Shown one piece after another: positions 35,101 through 45,559 of a DNA stretch of 64,000 nucleotides. Every line of letters starts with the position of its first letter. Within the stretch, counting starts at the first letter, position 1. The DNA is from Apostichopus japonicus (taxonomy: Eukaryota; Echinodermata; Holothuroidea; Aspidochirotida; Stichopodidae): assembly GCF_037975245.1 (NCBI RefSeq), contig NC_092568.1, positions 38,890,631-38,954,630 of the forward strand, read 5' to 3'. The translations under genes were made by a program, and so were the position numbers. The notes beneath the pieces are model-generated. The model saw only the letters and a program-made list of their open reading frames with translations. It was not told the DNA's origin and made no database searches.

Positions 35101-37262
35101 AAAATGAAGGGATTAACATATAAACATGTATGGAACTTAATCAATAATTGCCCACAAATTAATGTTCATTTGATAAGTTCACATGGAAACTTAATTTGGG
35201 AGTAATACTCACTATTAAAACAAGTTAAATATTTTTGGAAGCTGACAAACAAATGTGAAATAGCTGCTGTAGAGGGAGGTTTTTTACCGAAAACATAATT
35301 CAAATTCTGTGTTTCTGATCATGTTTTTTGGGAGGGGGGGGAGGGGTGTTGAAGGAAACCTTGTCACTTATTCCATCAGCAATGGAGCCTCAGTTTTAAT
35401 TAAAGCAGCTTTTTTCTGTTTTTTTTCTTCTGTTTTCCCACCCTTTTAACATGTCCATCAAGTTTTCTACATGTATTCTTCAAAACAGCAAACTAATATA
35501 GTAGCCAAGTTTTTTCGCCTCCACGAGAATTAATTGGCAAGTAAGTAAGGACTTCTGCAGATAATGAGTAGAGTGTCTTCCGACAAATTCCTCGTTTAAA
35601 ATTAATCGCATACCATTCCCCAAATCCACTAATTTGAATTCAACCAATCAGTGAATAGCTAAGATGTTTATTTATGAGCTGTTGCTTTAAGGCATTGAAG
35701 ACTCGCCCCAAACCGCTACCGCCCTCTGAAAAAGTTAACTTACTGTTGCTAGCAAGTGAAGTTTTTTTCTTGTGACTACAAAATGCAGACAGTAATGAAA
35801 CGTGATACCTTGTTATCTTTTATCTGGACCTGAGATGTCCATCGCTGCATGTAGTGACTGTACACTAGTGTCTAATTACCGACGGTAGCAAGCTGTGTGT
35901 GTATTTTCTGGGATAGAGGTGGTGTCTAACACTTCTGTTACACCTCATTTGAAACTATGTCAGATTACCTGGCATCAGACATTTCTTTAGGCGCGAGTCT
36001 TCACTCCCTTTAAAATAGATTTATTCACAGCAATCCAAAACATTTGCCTCGTTGGTATCACAGCCATAGATACACAATGTACACATATAAAGCATGGTGT
36101 TGTAGTTGATATTGGTGAACTGGGTTTGGGAAATTACTTACCTCATTATTCAATGGCGTTCATTGAATTTAAATATGTATAATATGGGCGGGTTTATTGC
36201 GATCCTAACAGAAAATATCTTCGACAAAACCAATGTTCAAAGTTTCAAAATGTTCAACTTTTATTCCGCCATTTGAAGTTAGATTTGCTAGTTATGTATG
36301 TCGTTATGGCATCGTGGGGTCAATGAGGTTGAGAAAATGATGTAAAAAGCTGCTTAAGATGAAGCAAAAATTGTGCTTGCTACCCTTAGATGATCAATGT
36401 TAAAAGGAGGGTACATTCATTTGGATCAATAGTAGTCCAAATTTTAATAGGAAATGTTGATTTTGTTAGGTGATTTACTGCTAAGTTTATCTACTTTTTC
36501 ATCCCTGTGTATGTTGTGTTGTTTACTCATATTTAAAAGATAATCTTTTGTAGAGTTACCAGAATTTAATATTTAGTACAACGCACTGGAGGCATTCCGT
36601 ATTGGTCGCAAACTTTATGTAATGAGCAAACGTTTCCAAAAATTCTTCCCTGTTGGGCTTGACTAAAAATTATGCACAGCCATTGAGAAGTGTTCACTTT
36701 ATAGACAAGGAAATGTCCCAGTGATATATAACAGGGCATAATTTATTCGATAATGCAGTACCAAACTTTCATGCAAAATGGTCAAATTGCTATACAAGTG
36801 CAACCAATGTATAGCAGTTTGAGACAAAGGCACCAAAGTATTTAATAAGAGACAATACTCAGAGCCGTCAAAATTGCTAAAGTAGCTACACAAACTTTGA
36901 ACCCTAAATTAATCCCTGTAAAACGTTATTAGGAACTCAGTGAAATGTTTGTTGAACGTTTGAGGACGAGTGACCATTATTATACTTGTTTAGCACATGT
37001 GATGGTTATATTTATGACCTTAAAACTTAACAGCAAGGCCTATAGACTGAGAAGTTGCCTTGTGCCCCCCTCCCCAACCTCCTCCCCAACCTCCTCCCCA
37101 ACCTCCTCCTCCTCCTCCTCCTCCTCCTCCTCCTCCTCCTCCTCCTCCTCCTCCTCCTCCTCCTCCTCCTCCTCCTCCTCCTCCTCCTCCTCCTCCTCCT
37201 CCTCCTCCTCCTCCTCCTCCTCCTCCTCCTCCTCCTCCTCCTCCTCCTCCTCCTCTTCCTCT

Positions 37263-37294
<32 letters not shown>

Positions 37295-40200
37295 CTCCTC
37301 CTCCTCCTCCTTCTCCTCCTCCTCCTCCTCCTCCTCCTCCTCTAATCTAGCAAACTTAAAATAAATAAAATAAAATTAGGAAAAGAAATGTAAAAAAAAA
37401 GAAGACAATTTTTGGCACGATAATTAAGTCTAAATGCTTGCAGTTTGTAAGTGAAGTTTTTGACTGTTATTCTGTGATTTGGGGAAAATGTAGCATTCGT
37501 ATAAAAAGTAAGGCACCAGTACTGCTGAAATACAAATTTTGGGGAATTTGTTGTCGGGATATTCAATTCAATGTTTGGTTTTGTCTGTTTTTTTCTAGGG
37601 ATGACAGCGTGGTTATGGAAGCTGTGATGTCAGTGGATGATATGATTGGATACATCAAAACTTGGTCCTCGTACCAGACTTACATCAGGACGTTTCCCGA
37701 AAAATCTGACTTCCTCTTGAAACACAGACAAAAGTAGGTCATCTTAGTGTTAGCTCAGTGGTTAACGCCGAAGCCTTTCAATCATAAGGTCCCCGGTTCG
37801 AGTCACTCCCAGATTAATGTATATGTCGTCCAGTTACAGAGTTGTTGACAATTGACAATTCATAATCATGGACGTTAGATATGAATGTGAGAGACTGATT
37901 TCGGTCAGCTATTGATGGCTTCTTCGCAAGTTCCTGCTTGCAGGAGGATCTAAAATACATACATCTTTCTAATATACATACCAAGAAATACTGTCGATTT
38001 GTTATGATGGTGAGTCTGGGCATTTGCCTTGTCAAGTCCTATTGAAAGCTTGGATTTACTCAGTTTGTTCATACTACATCAAGCAAAACCTTTCTCTCAA
38101 CCCTATCCCCTGACCTCGCCTTTAAGCTGCAGCATCTTTGTTTTCAGCACAAAACAACTGCAACAAAAAAGATAGTTTTCTATAATTTTGAATACATTTG
38201 TATCCTCCTGTCAGACTACAGTTTTGGAATGATTGTATCTAACTTCCTTCAAAAGCATTGGCATGCAAGGATGGTAACACACATGTATGAAAGCATAGAA
38301 CATGAAGAATGAGAGTAGAATGTTGGTACTAGTCCCTGACCGTTGTACATAAATGGATCTGGTGCTTAAAGGAACTTGTGTGGGTGTTAATGATGTTATG
38401 AATGTAAGTAAATGAATCCAATACTTAAAGCAACTTGTGTTGGTTCAGTGTATTTGTGAAAATAAGTAAATGGATCCATCACTTAGAGCAACTCTTGTGG
38501 GTGTTAGTGTTGCTGTGAATGTAAGTAAATGGATCCAACACTTAAAGCAACTTGTGTGGGTTTCAATGTATCTCTGAATCTTAGTAAATAGATCCATCAC
38601 TTAAAGGAACTGGTGCGGGTGTTAGTGTTGCTGTGAATGTAAGTAAATGAATCCAACACTTAAAGAAACTTATGTGGGTTTCAATGTATCTCTGAATCTT
38701 AGTAAATGGATCCAACACTTAAAGCAACTTGTGTGGGTTTCAATGTATCTCTGAATCTTAGTAAATAGATCCATCACTTAAAGAAACTGGTGCGGGTGTT
38801 AGTGTTGCTGTAAGTGTAAGAAAATGGATCCAACACTTAAAGCATTATGTGTGGGTTTCAGTGTATTTTTGAATGTAAGTAAATGGAACCATCACTTAAA
38901 GAAACTTCTGTGGGTGTTAGTGTTGCTGTAAATGTAAGTAAATAAATCCAACACTTAAAGCAACTTGTGTGGGTTTCAGTGTATTTGTGAATGTAAGTAA
39001 ATGGATCCATCACTTAAAGGAACTTGTGTGGGTGTTAGTGTTGCTGTGAGTGTAAGTAAATGGATCCATCACTTAAAGAAACTTGTGTGGGTTTCAATGT
39101 ATTTCTGAATCTTAGTAAATGGATCCATCACTTAAAGAAACTTGTGTGGGTTTCAATGTATTTGTGAATGTAAGTAAATGGATCCATCACTAAAAGAAAC
39201 TTGTGTGGGTGTTACTGTTGCTATGAATGTAAGTAAATGAATCCAACACTTAAAGCAACTTGTGTGAGTGTTAGTGTTGCTTTGAGTGTAAGTAAATGGA
39301 TCCATCACTTAAAGAAACTTGTGTGGGTTTCAATGTATTTCTGAATCTTAGTAAATGGATCCATCACTTAAAGAAACTTGTGTGGGTTTCAATGTATTTG
39401 TGAATGTAAGTAAATGGATCCATCACTAAAAGAAACTTGTGTGGGTGTTACTGTTGCTATGAATGTAAGTAAATGAATCCAACACTTAAAGCAACTTGTG
39501 TGAGTGTTAGTGTTGCTTTGAGTGTAAGTAAATGGATCCATCACTTAAAGAAACTTTTGTGGGTTTCAATGTTTTTCTGAATCTTAGTAAATGGATCCAT
39601 CACTTAAAGAAACTTGTGTGGGTTTCAATGTATTTGTGAATGTAAGTAAATGGATCCATCACTAAAAGAAACTTGTGTGGGTGTTAGTGTTGCTGTAAGT
39701 GTAAGTAAATGGATCCATCACTTAAAGGAACTTGTGTTTGTGTTAATGATGCTATGAATGTAAGTAAATGAATCCAACACTTAAAGCAACTTGTGTGGGT
39801 TTCAGTGTATTTGTGAATGTAAGTAAATGGATCCATCACTTAAAGAAACTTGTGTGGGTGTTAGTGTTGCTGTAAGTAAATGTATCCATCACTTGAAGCA
39901 ACTTGTGTGAGTGTTAGTGTTGCTTTGAGTGTAAGTAAATGAATCCAACACTTAAAGAAACTTATGTGGGTTTCAATGTATCTCTGAATCTTAGTAAATG
40001 GATCCAACACTTAAAGAAACTGGTGCGGGTGTTAGTGTTGCTGTAAGTGTAAGTAAATGGATCCAACACTTAAAGCATTATGTGTGGGTTTCAGTGTATT
40101 TTTGAATGTAAGTAAATGGAACCATCACTTAAAGAAACTTGTGTGGGTGTTAGTGTTGCTGTAAATGTAAGTAAATAAATCCAACACTTAAAGCAACTTG

Positions 40201-41797
40201 TGTGGGTTTCAGTGTATTTGTGAATGTAAGTAAATGGATCCATCACTTAAAGGAACTTGTGTGGGTGTTAGTGTTGCTGTGAGTGTAAGTAAATGGATCC
40301 ATCACTTAAAGAAACTTGTGTGGGTTTCAATGTATTTCTGAATCTTAGTAAATGGATCCATCACTTAAAGAAACTTGTGTGGGTTTCAATGTGTTTGTGA
40401 ATGTAAGTAAATGGATCCATCACTAAAAGAAACTTGTGTGGGTGTTACTGTTGCTATGAATGTAAGTAAATGAATCCAACACTTAAAGCAACTTGTGTGA
40501 GTGTTAGTGTTGCTTTGAGTGTAAGTAAATGGATCCATCACTTAAAGAAACTTTTGTGGGTTTCAATGTATTTCTGAATCTTAGTAAATGGATCCATCAC
40601 TTAAAGAAACTTGTGTGGGTTTCAATGTATTTGTGAATGTAAGTAAATGGATCCATCACTAAAAGAAACTTGTGTGGGTGTTAGTGTTGCTGTAAGTGTA
40701 AGTAAATGGATCCATCACTTAAAGGAACTTGTGTTTGTGTTAATGATGCTATGAATGTAAGTAAATGAATCCAACACTTAAAGCAACTTGTGTGGGTTTC
40801 AGTGTATTTGTGAATGTAAGTAAATGGATCCATCACTTAAAGAAACTTGTGTGGGTGTTAGTGTTGCTGTAAGTAAATGTATCCATCACTTGAAGCAACT
40901 TGTGTGAGTGTTAGTGTTGCTTTGAGTGTAAGTAAATGGATCCATCACTTAAAGAAACTTGTGTGGGTTTCAATGTATTTCTGAATCTTAGTAAATGGAT
41001 CCATCACTTAAAGAAACCTGTGTGGGTTTCAATGTATCTCTGAATCTTAGTAAATGGATCCATCACTTAAAGGAACTGGTGTGGGTGTTAGTGTTGCTGT
41101 GAATGTATAAAGTAATGGATCCATCACTTAAAGAAACTTTTGTGGGTGTTAGTGTTTCTGTGAATGTAGTTAAAATGAATCCATCACTTCAAGAAACTTG
41201 TGTGGGTGTTAGTGTTTCTGTAGTAAATTGAAACCATAACTTTAAGCAACTTGTGATGGGTTTATTAATGTCTTTGTAAAGCACATCCCACCAAGTAAGT
41301 CATATTTAGTGTGTGTAAGTATCGCATTGTAGCTTGTCAGCATTCTGAAATATTTCTTTCCACAGAAAATTGTTTGCTCATCCGATCATTAGCCCATTGA
41401 ATGACTCAGCATTAAAAATAGTTTTACCTCAGAAGTTGGTATGCATATAAGGCTAACCCTCAATAAGTGTTTAGTAGCCAAAACATGTTATTTATTTGTT
41501 TTGAAATTTAGCATTCTGTGCTGTGGTGTTAATCATTTGTGTCTCTGAATGTAACAAAAGTAAATATACAGTGCTGTGGGACATGTACTAATGTTATCAC
41601 TTGGCAGAATACATTAGACAGTTACGTTTAGTTTTCACACAATCATTTATGTTTGTGCTTTTTACTTTTGTTTGGTGTTTTGCAGATTTCTGGAGATTAT
41701 ACAGCCCATCAGTCCATCCACACCTGCCGAAGAGATTAGGTTTGATGTCAGAGGTCCTATATTTATACTGTTGGGAAGAAACTCTGTGAGATCATAG
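28409..41797 (+). CDS. SAM-dependent methyltransferase, six coding exons, 281 aa
   Basis: Coding exons: 28409-28531, 28945-29105, 31749-31965, 34650-34747, 37599-37733, 41686-41797. All introns have GT/AG ends and the phases chain correctly (0,2,0,2,2), giving one open frame to TAG at 41795-41797. The product has the class I Rossmann methyltransferase layout. Motif I is VDIGCGSGQ at residues 50-58, an acidic residue D74 follows strand 2 (VVGLDVS), the motif IV/post region is EEIPFSDHSIDLITCAQSLHWF at about 100-121, and YIKTWSSYQTY comes late. The SLHWF signature and a C-terminus ending PIFILLGR match a small cytosolic family known as putative methyltransferase DDB_G0268948-like, close to methyltransferase type 11. 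Length is normal for that family. The substrate is unknown. No signal peptide or membrane segment is seen. Introns make up over 90% of the gene and are rich in minisatellites. Confidence 0.88.
28945..29105 (+). CDS. Methyltransferase coding exon 2
   Basis: Acceptor TATTGTAG. Encodes residues 42-94 with the SAM-binding glycine-rich loop DIGCGSGQ and the ribose-contacting acidic residue of GLDVS. Ends TACAG|GTTAGA in phase 2. Confidence 0.9.
29106..31748 (+). other. Methyltransferase intron 2
   Basis: GT..AG intron of 2643 bp. Its second half is the ~131-bp minisatellite listed separately; the first part is AT-rich unique sequence with no exon-like frame. Confidence 0.7.
29870..31160 (+). repeat. 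Minisatellite, unit about 131 bp, 9-10 copies
   Basis: The motif ATATCAAAGAAACAGAT recurs near 30256, 30391, 30527, 30656, 30786, 30917 and 31051, giving intervals of 129-137 bp. Within each unit the half-motifs CATGTGAACC and GATGTGAACTGCC recur, suggesting growth from a shorter ~60-65-bp ancestor. The earliest copies (29870-30200) are the most diverged. Confidence 0.9.
31749..31965 (+). CDS. Methyltransferase coding exon 3
   Basis: Acceptor CATGTAG in front of GCAGGG. The alternative CAG six bases downstream would break the frame. Encodes residues 95-167 with EEIPFSDHSIDLITCAQSLH. Ends CTAAAG|GTACCT in phase 0. Confidence 0.9.
32024..32157. repeat. (TA)n microsatellite blocks
   Basis: Three long TA runs separated by AACCTATATYGTA spacers just inside intron 3. 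The regular spacer suggests expansion of a compound unit. Confidence 0.9.
32985..33075. repeat. Poly-G/poly-C patch like a hAT element core
   Basis: A G-run followed by AAGTACCTCCCTCCCTCCCCTGAAA resembles the core near 16310-16345 of the hAT-type element, but termini are not recognisable. Confidence 0.3.
34020..34325 (+). pseudogene. 3' end of a LINE (C-terminus of reverse transcriptase)
   Basis: The frame 34026-34229 reads RTIQTFGDRAFSVAGPRERN, then SFRSKLKTHLFQVAFH, the characteristic C-terminal tail of Jockey/CR1-like reverse transcriptases. It ends in a TTATTATTATGATTATTG simple tail. It is a 5'-truncated insertion inside intron 3 of the methyltransferase gene, same strand. Confidence 0.75.
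34650..34747 (+). CDS. Methyltransferase coding exon 4
   Basis: Acceptor CTTGATAG. Encodes residues 168-199 (IYKDILGPHWDKRRYHVDNL then QVPFRESK). Ends AAGAG|GTAAGG in phase 2. Confidence 0.88.
34748..37598 (+). other. Methyltransferase intron 4
   Basis: 2851-bp GT..AG intron. It contains the homopyrimidine tract near its 3' end and otherwise AT-rich DNA in which I see no exon. Confidence 0.7.
37102..37343 (+). repeat. (CCT)n homopyrimidine tract, 242 nt
   Basis: There is not a single purine on the plus strand from 37102 to 37343. The unit is CCT with a few CTT variants at 37255-37320. The apparent poly-Ser, poly-Pro and poly-Leu ORFs are its three frames. It lies 255 bp upstream of coding exon 5. 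Confidence 0.95.
37599..37733 (+). CDS. Methyltransferase coding exon 5
   Basis: Acceptor TTTTTTTCTAG. Encodes residues 200-244 with the family motif MIGYIKTWSSYQTYIR. Ends CAAAA|GTAGGT in phase 2; the next in-frame codon would be a stop, so splicing is required. Confidence 0.88.
37743..37816 (+). repeat. tRNA-derived SINE head
   Basis: An A-box-like TAGCTCAGTGGTTA (37751-37764) and B-box-like GGTTCGAGTCA (37795-37805) are 30 bp apart, as in a tRNA gene. The anticodon and T stems do not pair properly, so this is not a functional tRNA but a tRNA-related SINE or pseudogene. It begins about 10 bp inside intron 5. Confidence 0.6.
38343..41265 (+). repeat. 59-bp minisatellite array with higher-order repeats, about 49 copies
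   Basis: The unit contains AAATGGATCCATCACTTAAAG then ACTTGTGTGGG, with two alternating halves (GTTAGTGTTGCTGTGAATG or TTTCAATGTATTTCTGAATC). Start-to-start distance is 59 bp (for example 39121, 39180, 39239). A ~1.23-kb block repeats: the rare variant AGCATTATGTGTGGG occurs at 38841 and 40074. Within the first block a four-unit (~237-bp) segment is doubled (39189 and 39426). It fills most of intron 5. Most units hold a GGATCC site. Confidence 0.95.
41686..41797 (+). CDS. Methyltransferase coding exon 6 and stop
   Basis: Acceptor GTTTTGCAG. Encodes residues 245-281 (KFLEIIQPISPSTPAEEIRF, then GPIFILLGR) and stops at TAG 41795-41797. The ILLGR ending matches the family C-terminus. Confidence 0.85.
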
Positions 41798-41868
41798 CAA
41801 TCATACAAGGACAGACGACACATCTCTTCTTTAAAAGACCCTATGCCTGCACAGTCTGCATATTCATC

Positions 41869-41874
41869 AATAAA
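41869..41874 (+). terminator. Polyadenylation signal of the methyltransferase gene
   Basis: AATAAA, 72 bp after the stop codon, the first canonical signal downstream. Confidence 0.6.
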
Positions 41875-41879
41875 AACAT

Positions 41880-43540
41880 TCCTTTATTTTTGTACAGGAA
41901 TATTTCCATGCACTAAACACATGTTAAATAACCAACTTGCAATGGATGTCTTAATTATTCAAAAATGTATACTGCCAATTATAATTGGTCACTTAAGTTG
42001 TTTTGACTTGCTAAGGACAGAAAGCGCTTGCATGCAAGTTTTATGTGCGATGCCAAACTTGTTTGCAAATTACATCAAGAACTACAGTATAACCACATCT
42101 CATTCTTCATTATTGGATGCCACAATACTGAGTTCTGAAATCCTATTGTTTATGTTGGTGGCCAAAGAAAATTTGAGGTCAACAGAGGTCACAGTGTGTT
42201 AATCTTGTATGAATGTGCAATATGTGAAGGATAACTTGGGCAAATCTCAAGTACGAAATTTGCCCAAGATGAATAAATACTGATATATGTATCATGTACT
42301 TGAAATGGTGGCACTCTTTCATATAAACTTTTGTAAATCTCTTGAATACATGATAACAAAAGTTGAAAGTTTCATGATCATCAAAATCCAACTCACCCAT
42401 CAGAAAAATATAGAAACTCTTATAAAAAATACAGACTGGCATGGTCAGGATAAGTTTAAAAAAATTGTCATAACTTGATCTCTATTGATCTGGTCATATC
42501 AAGGTGTGTTTTAGTTGGTTCATGTGATATGTCTACTTTAAATGGATGTTGGGTTCTGCTTCCACAGACATCTGCAAGATCATGATCATGTTGTTTTCTT
42601 CCATTACTTCTGGGAAGATTCATCTACAATCTCCAGCAATGTCCCTGGATTGTATGTACTTTCCTACAAATATCCTCAAATTTGTAAAACGGTCCACAAT
42701 AGCTTCAATTTTACCTGTTAGACCTTCCGTTCATAAAACAGTTCCAACAACAATTACATTCATAACTCACAGTAAAATGCATTTTAGGTCATTGACTAAT
42801 TTCAACGGCTGTTTTACACATGGAAAATGTCTTCTTGGACGTAGTAGAATATAAAGAGACTCCCAGTTACCTTCCTTGTTTTATCGGCATTGGAGTTTTA
42901 TGTGTTGGGCAACAAAGCTGTTTCAGGAAGAGGTTTTCTACACTTGAGTGTTTCAACAACATACTTGAAACAAATATGTACCACCAAAAGACTCAAAGGT
43001 CCTGAAAATTCCATCCTCCATGTTAATGTGTAGGTTTGGTTTCATTATCTTTGATTTCAAAGTGGAAAGGGGGGGGGTGGGGGAGAGGTCCATTTCAACA
43101 TCCCTGGATTTACTTGGAAAAGTAGCTAAACTACGAGGCCAAAGTATTGGAGAATTCTGATCGGTATTGATTAAGTCTACTGGACTGAAACATATTTTAA
43201 CGACAGCTAGATGAGATGATGAAGTGGGGGCGGGGGGGGGGGGTGGCGGGAGGGTGAAGCATAGAAAGGTTTGAAAATATCCCAGTACTAGAGTATACCA
43301 CAAGTACCATTGATTTGCTGTGAACTATACAATAAACCTCCCAGTACATTTATCAGAAATGAATGTTATTTCTGGTGTTTCCTGGTGACGTCAAGGGGAG
43401 CAGTGAACCCCTTTGAGTTGGTACTGACAAACTGTTTTTAGCCTATATTGGTGTAATTTATGGACCAGTTGTTCAGGATATAGAGTGAGAATGAAATTTG
43501 ACAGAAGTTGTTAAGAAAACATATTTAAAGCCATGGTTAG
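41880..43540. other. No gene seen
   Basis: AT-rich downstream flank. G-runs at 43068-43085 and 43226-43245 resemble hAT-element cores, but no mirrored ends were found. Confidence 0.35.
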
Positions 43541-43544
43541 GTCA

Positions 43545-44600
43545 GCACAATGGCGGCTGTGACAGTGTTGTTGGCTATGACAAGGTATATATGCTATGCC
43601 GGTGTTGTAGGCTATGGGAAGGTATATATGCTGTGACATGATGTAGGCTATGGGAAGGTTCATTCGCTATGAGAGTGCTGTATACTATGCCATGGTAAAA
43701 CTGCTGTGACAGGCTTGTAGGCTATACCAAGGTTCATTGTCTGGCAAGGTACATCGGCTGTGACAGTGTTGTAGGCTATGACAAGGTATATATGCTGTGA
43801 CATGATGTAGGCTATGGGAAGGTTCATCGCTATGAGAGTGCTGTACACTATATGCCAGGGTAAAACTGCTGTGACAGGCTTGTAGGCTATACCAAGGTTC
43901 ATTGTCTGACAAGGTACATCGGCTGTGACAGTGTTGTAGGCTATGACAAGGTATATATGCTGTGACATGTTGTAGGCTATGGGAAGGTTCATCCGCTATT
44001 AGAGTGCTGTATACTATGCCATGGTAAAACTGCTGTGACAGGCTTGTAGGCTATACCAAAGTTCATTGTCTGGGAGGTACATCAGCTGTGACAGTGTTGT
44101 AGGCTATGACAAGGTATATATGCTGTGACAGTGTTGTATGCCAAGGAGTGTCTGCTATGATATTGGATACTATGCCAATGGATACCTGCTATAACAGTGT
44201 TGTAGGCTGTGCCAAGTTCAAGGAAAGTATTTTTAGGCTATTCCATTGTTCATCTTTGTGATATGCTTTCTGCTATGACAGTATTTTTTGGCTATTCCAA
44301 GGTACATCTGTGGGATATGCTAACTGCTGTTACAGCTTTTTCAGGCTTCTCCAAGGTTCATCTGTGGGATATGCTCTCTGCCTTACAGTATTTTTAGGCT
44401 ATTCCAAGGTACATATGTGGGGTATGCTAACTGCTGTTACAATATTGTTAGGCTATTCCAAGGTGCATCTTTGTGATATGCTCTCTGCTTTTACAGTATT
44501 GGTAGGCTATTCCATGGTAAATCTGTGGGATATGCTAATTGCTGTTACGTTTAGAATATTCCAAGGTACATTTGTGGGATATGCTGCCTGCTGTTATTTA
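43545..44600 (+). repeat. Minisatellite field, ~41-bp units in ~164-bp higher-order repeats
   Basis: GCTGTGACAG, TTGTAGGCTAT and AAGGTATATATGCTG recur. The variant GGTACATCGGCTGTGAC appears at about 43750, 43915 and 44078, a period of 163-165 bp made of four ~41-bp subunits. From 44200 the array changes to ~58-bp units (GGCTATTCCAAGGTACATCTG, GGGATATGCT). ORFs on both strands are translations of the repeat. Confidence 0.85.
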
Positions 44601-45180
44601 TTTTGAAAACCAAATCCATCTTTCTTACTGCATCAAACATTTATTGTAAAGTGTTTTCTGCTTAGTCCATGATTTTACCAAAACCTATGTAGCTATTTAC
44701 TCAAAGTAAGCTTGCCAAATGATGACAGTAGGGGATCCTTTTATCTTCCAACTTATTCACTTAAAGTGAAGGTTAACTATTATGTATTAAATGAAGCCAT
44801 GTGTTTCTCAAGAACATGTCATTGATGGAAACTTTCTGATACAAGTAGTATTAACGTATAAAATGAAAATTGGAAACATTTTCAACTTTATTTGGAACAA
44901 ACATTGAACTGTTAAGGTTATGAACTTCATTGTGGTGGGATTTAAACCTATTATAGTATTGAACAATTTGTCAACAGAACTCAACATGCTACATTTGACT
45001 AAGGTATTATGTGCTCATATATTTATATGGTACAATAATGTCATATTATTATGTAATATTTTATTATCATATGGCAAATTTATAGTGTTGTTTACTTGAA
45101 TCATTGAAGCAATGGAATAATCCCATGTCAGCTGCTGTATTAGATGTTTCACATTTAAAGGGTACCTTAATTTCAATTGA
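44601..45180. other. No gene seen
   Basis: AT-rich single-copy DNA without exon-like frames. Confidence 0.35.
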
Positions 45181-45188
45181 GTCAAACC

Positions 45189-45551
45189 CAGTGGCAGAGC
45201 TAGGGGTATTGGTCAGGAGGGGCAAAATGGTCTGTAGGGGCGCTTTCGACACTATCTAAGCGGAGCGCCACTACAGGTTGGCGCGTAGCGTAAAGTAAAG
45301 ATACTCCCTAGATCGCCGGAAATGACCCTTTCCGGGCCTGGCTAATTTGCAGATAAACGAAGAATAAATAGGTGTCATCTCCAAATTACACCAACAAAAT
45401 GTGACAAATGTCAAAAGGTAGATGAGAGCGCAATAAAAAAGTCAATAATCACGAATAAGTAAAAAGTGGTAAAGAGCTGAAAGGGGCGCCAGCAGTCCAT
45501 TTGAGTCCGTCAGGGGGGGCATCCCCTTACTGTATGGACGATCCGCCACTG
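45189..45551. mobile_element. hAT-type MITE, 363 bp, exact 8-bp target duplication
   Basis: CAGTGGCAGAG at the left and GATCCGCCACTG at the right are imperfect mirror ends. Identical GTCAAACC lies at 45181-45188 and 45552-45559. At about 45249-45340 it carries the same module (CTAAGCGGAGCGCCAC, TTGGCGCG, GATCGCCGGAAATG) seen in the elements at 12608 and 18124, showing they are one family. Confidence 0.85.
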
Positions 45552-45559
45552 GTCAAACC

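Noticed and set aside
36945..37364. Poly-Ser, poly-Pro and poly-Leu ORFs
   Set aside because: They are the three frames of the (CCT)n microsatellite.
38343..41265. CRISPR-like regular repeats
   Set aside because: Units are contiguous 59-bp tandem copies without unique spacers, in a eukaryotic intron.
41352..41450. Possible alternative last exon after TTTCCACAG (frame reads KKLFAHPIISPLND)
   Set aside because: The frame fits phase 2, but the exon at 41686-41797 gives the family-typical C-terminus ending ILLGR, and a stop and signal follow it.
43660..43992. 110-codon minus-strand ORF with repeated MNLGIAYKPVTAVLPWH
   Set aside because: Translation of the ~41/164-bp minisatellite, not a repeat protein.
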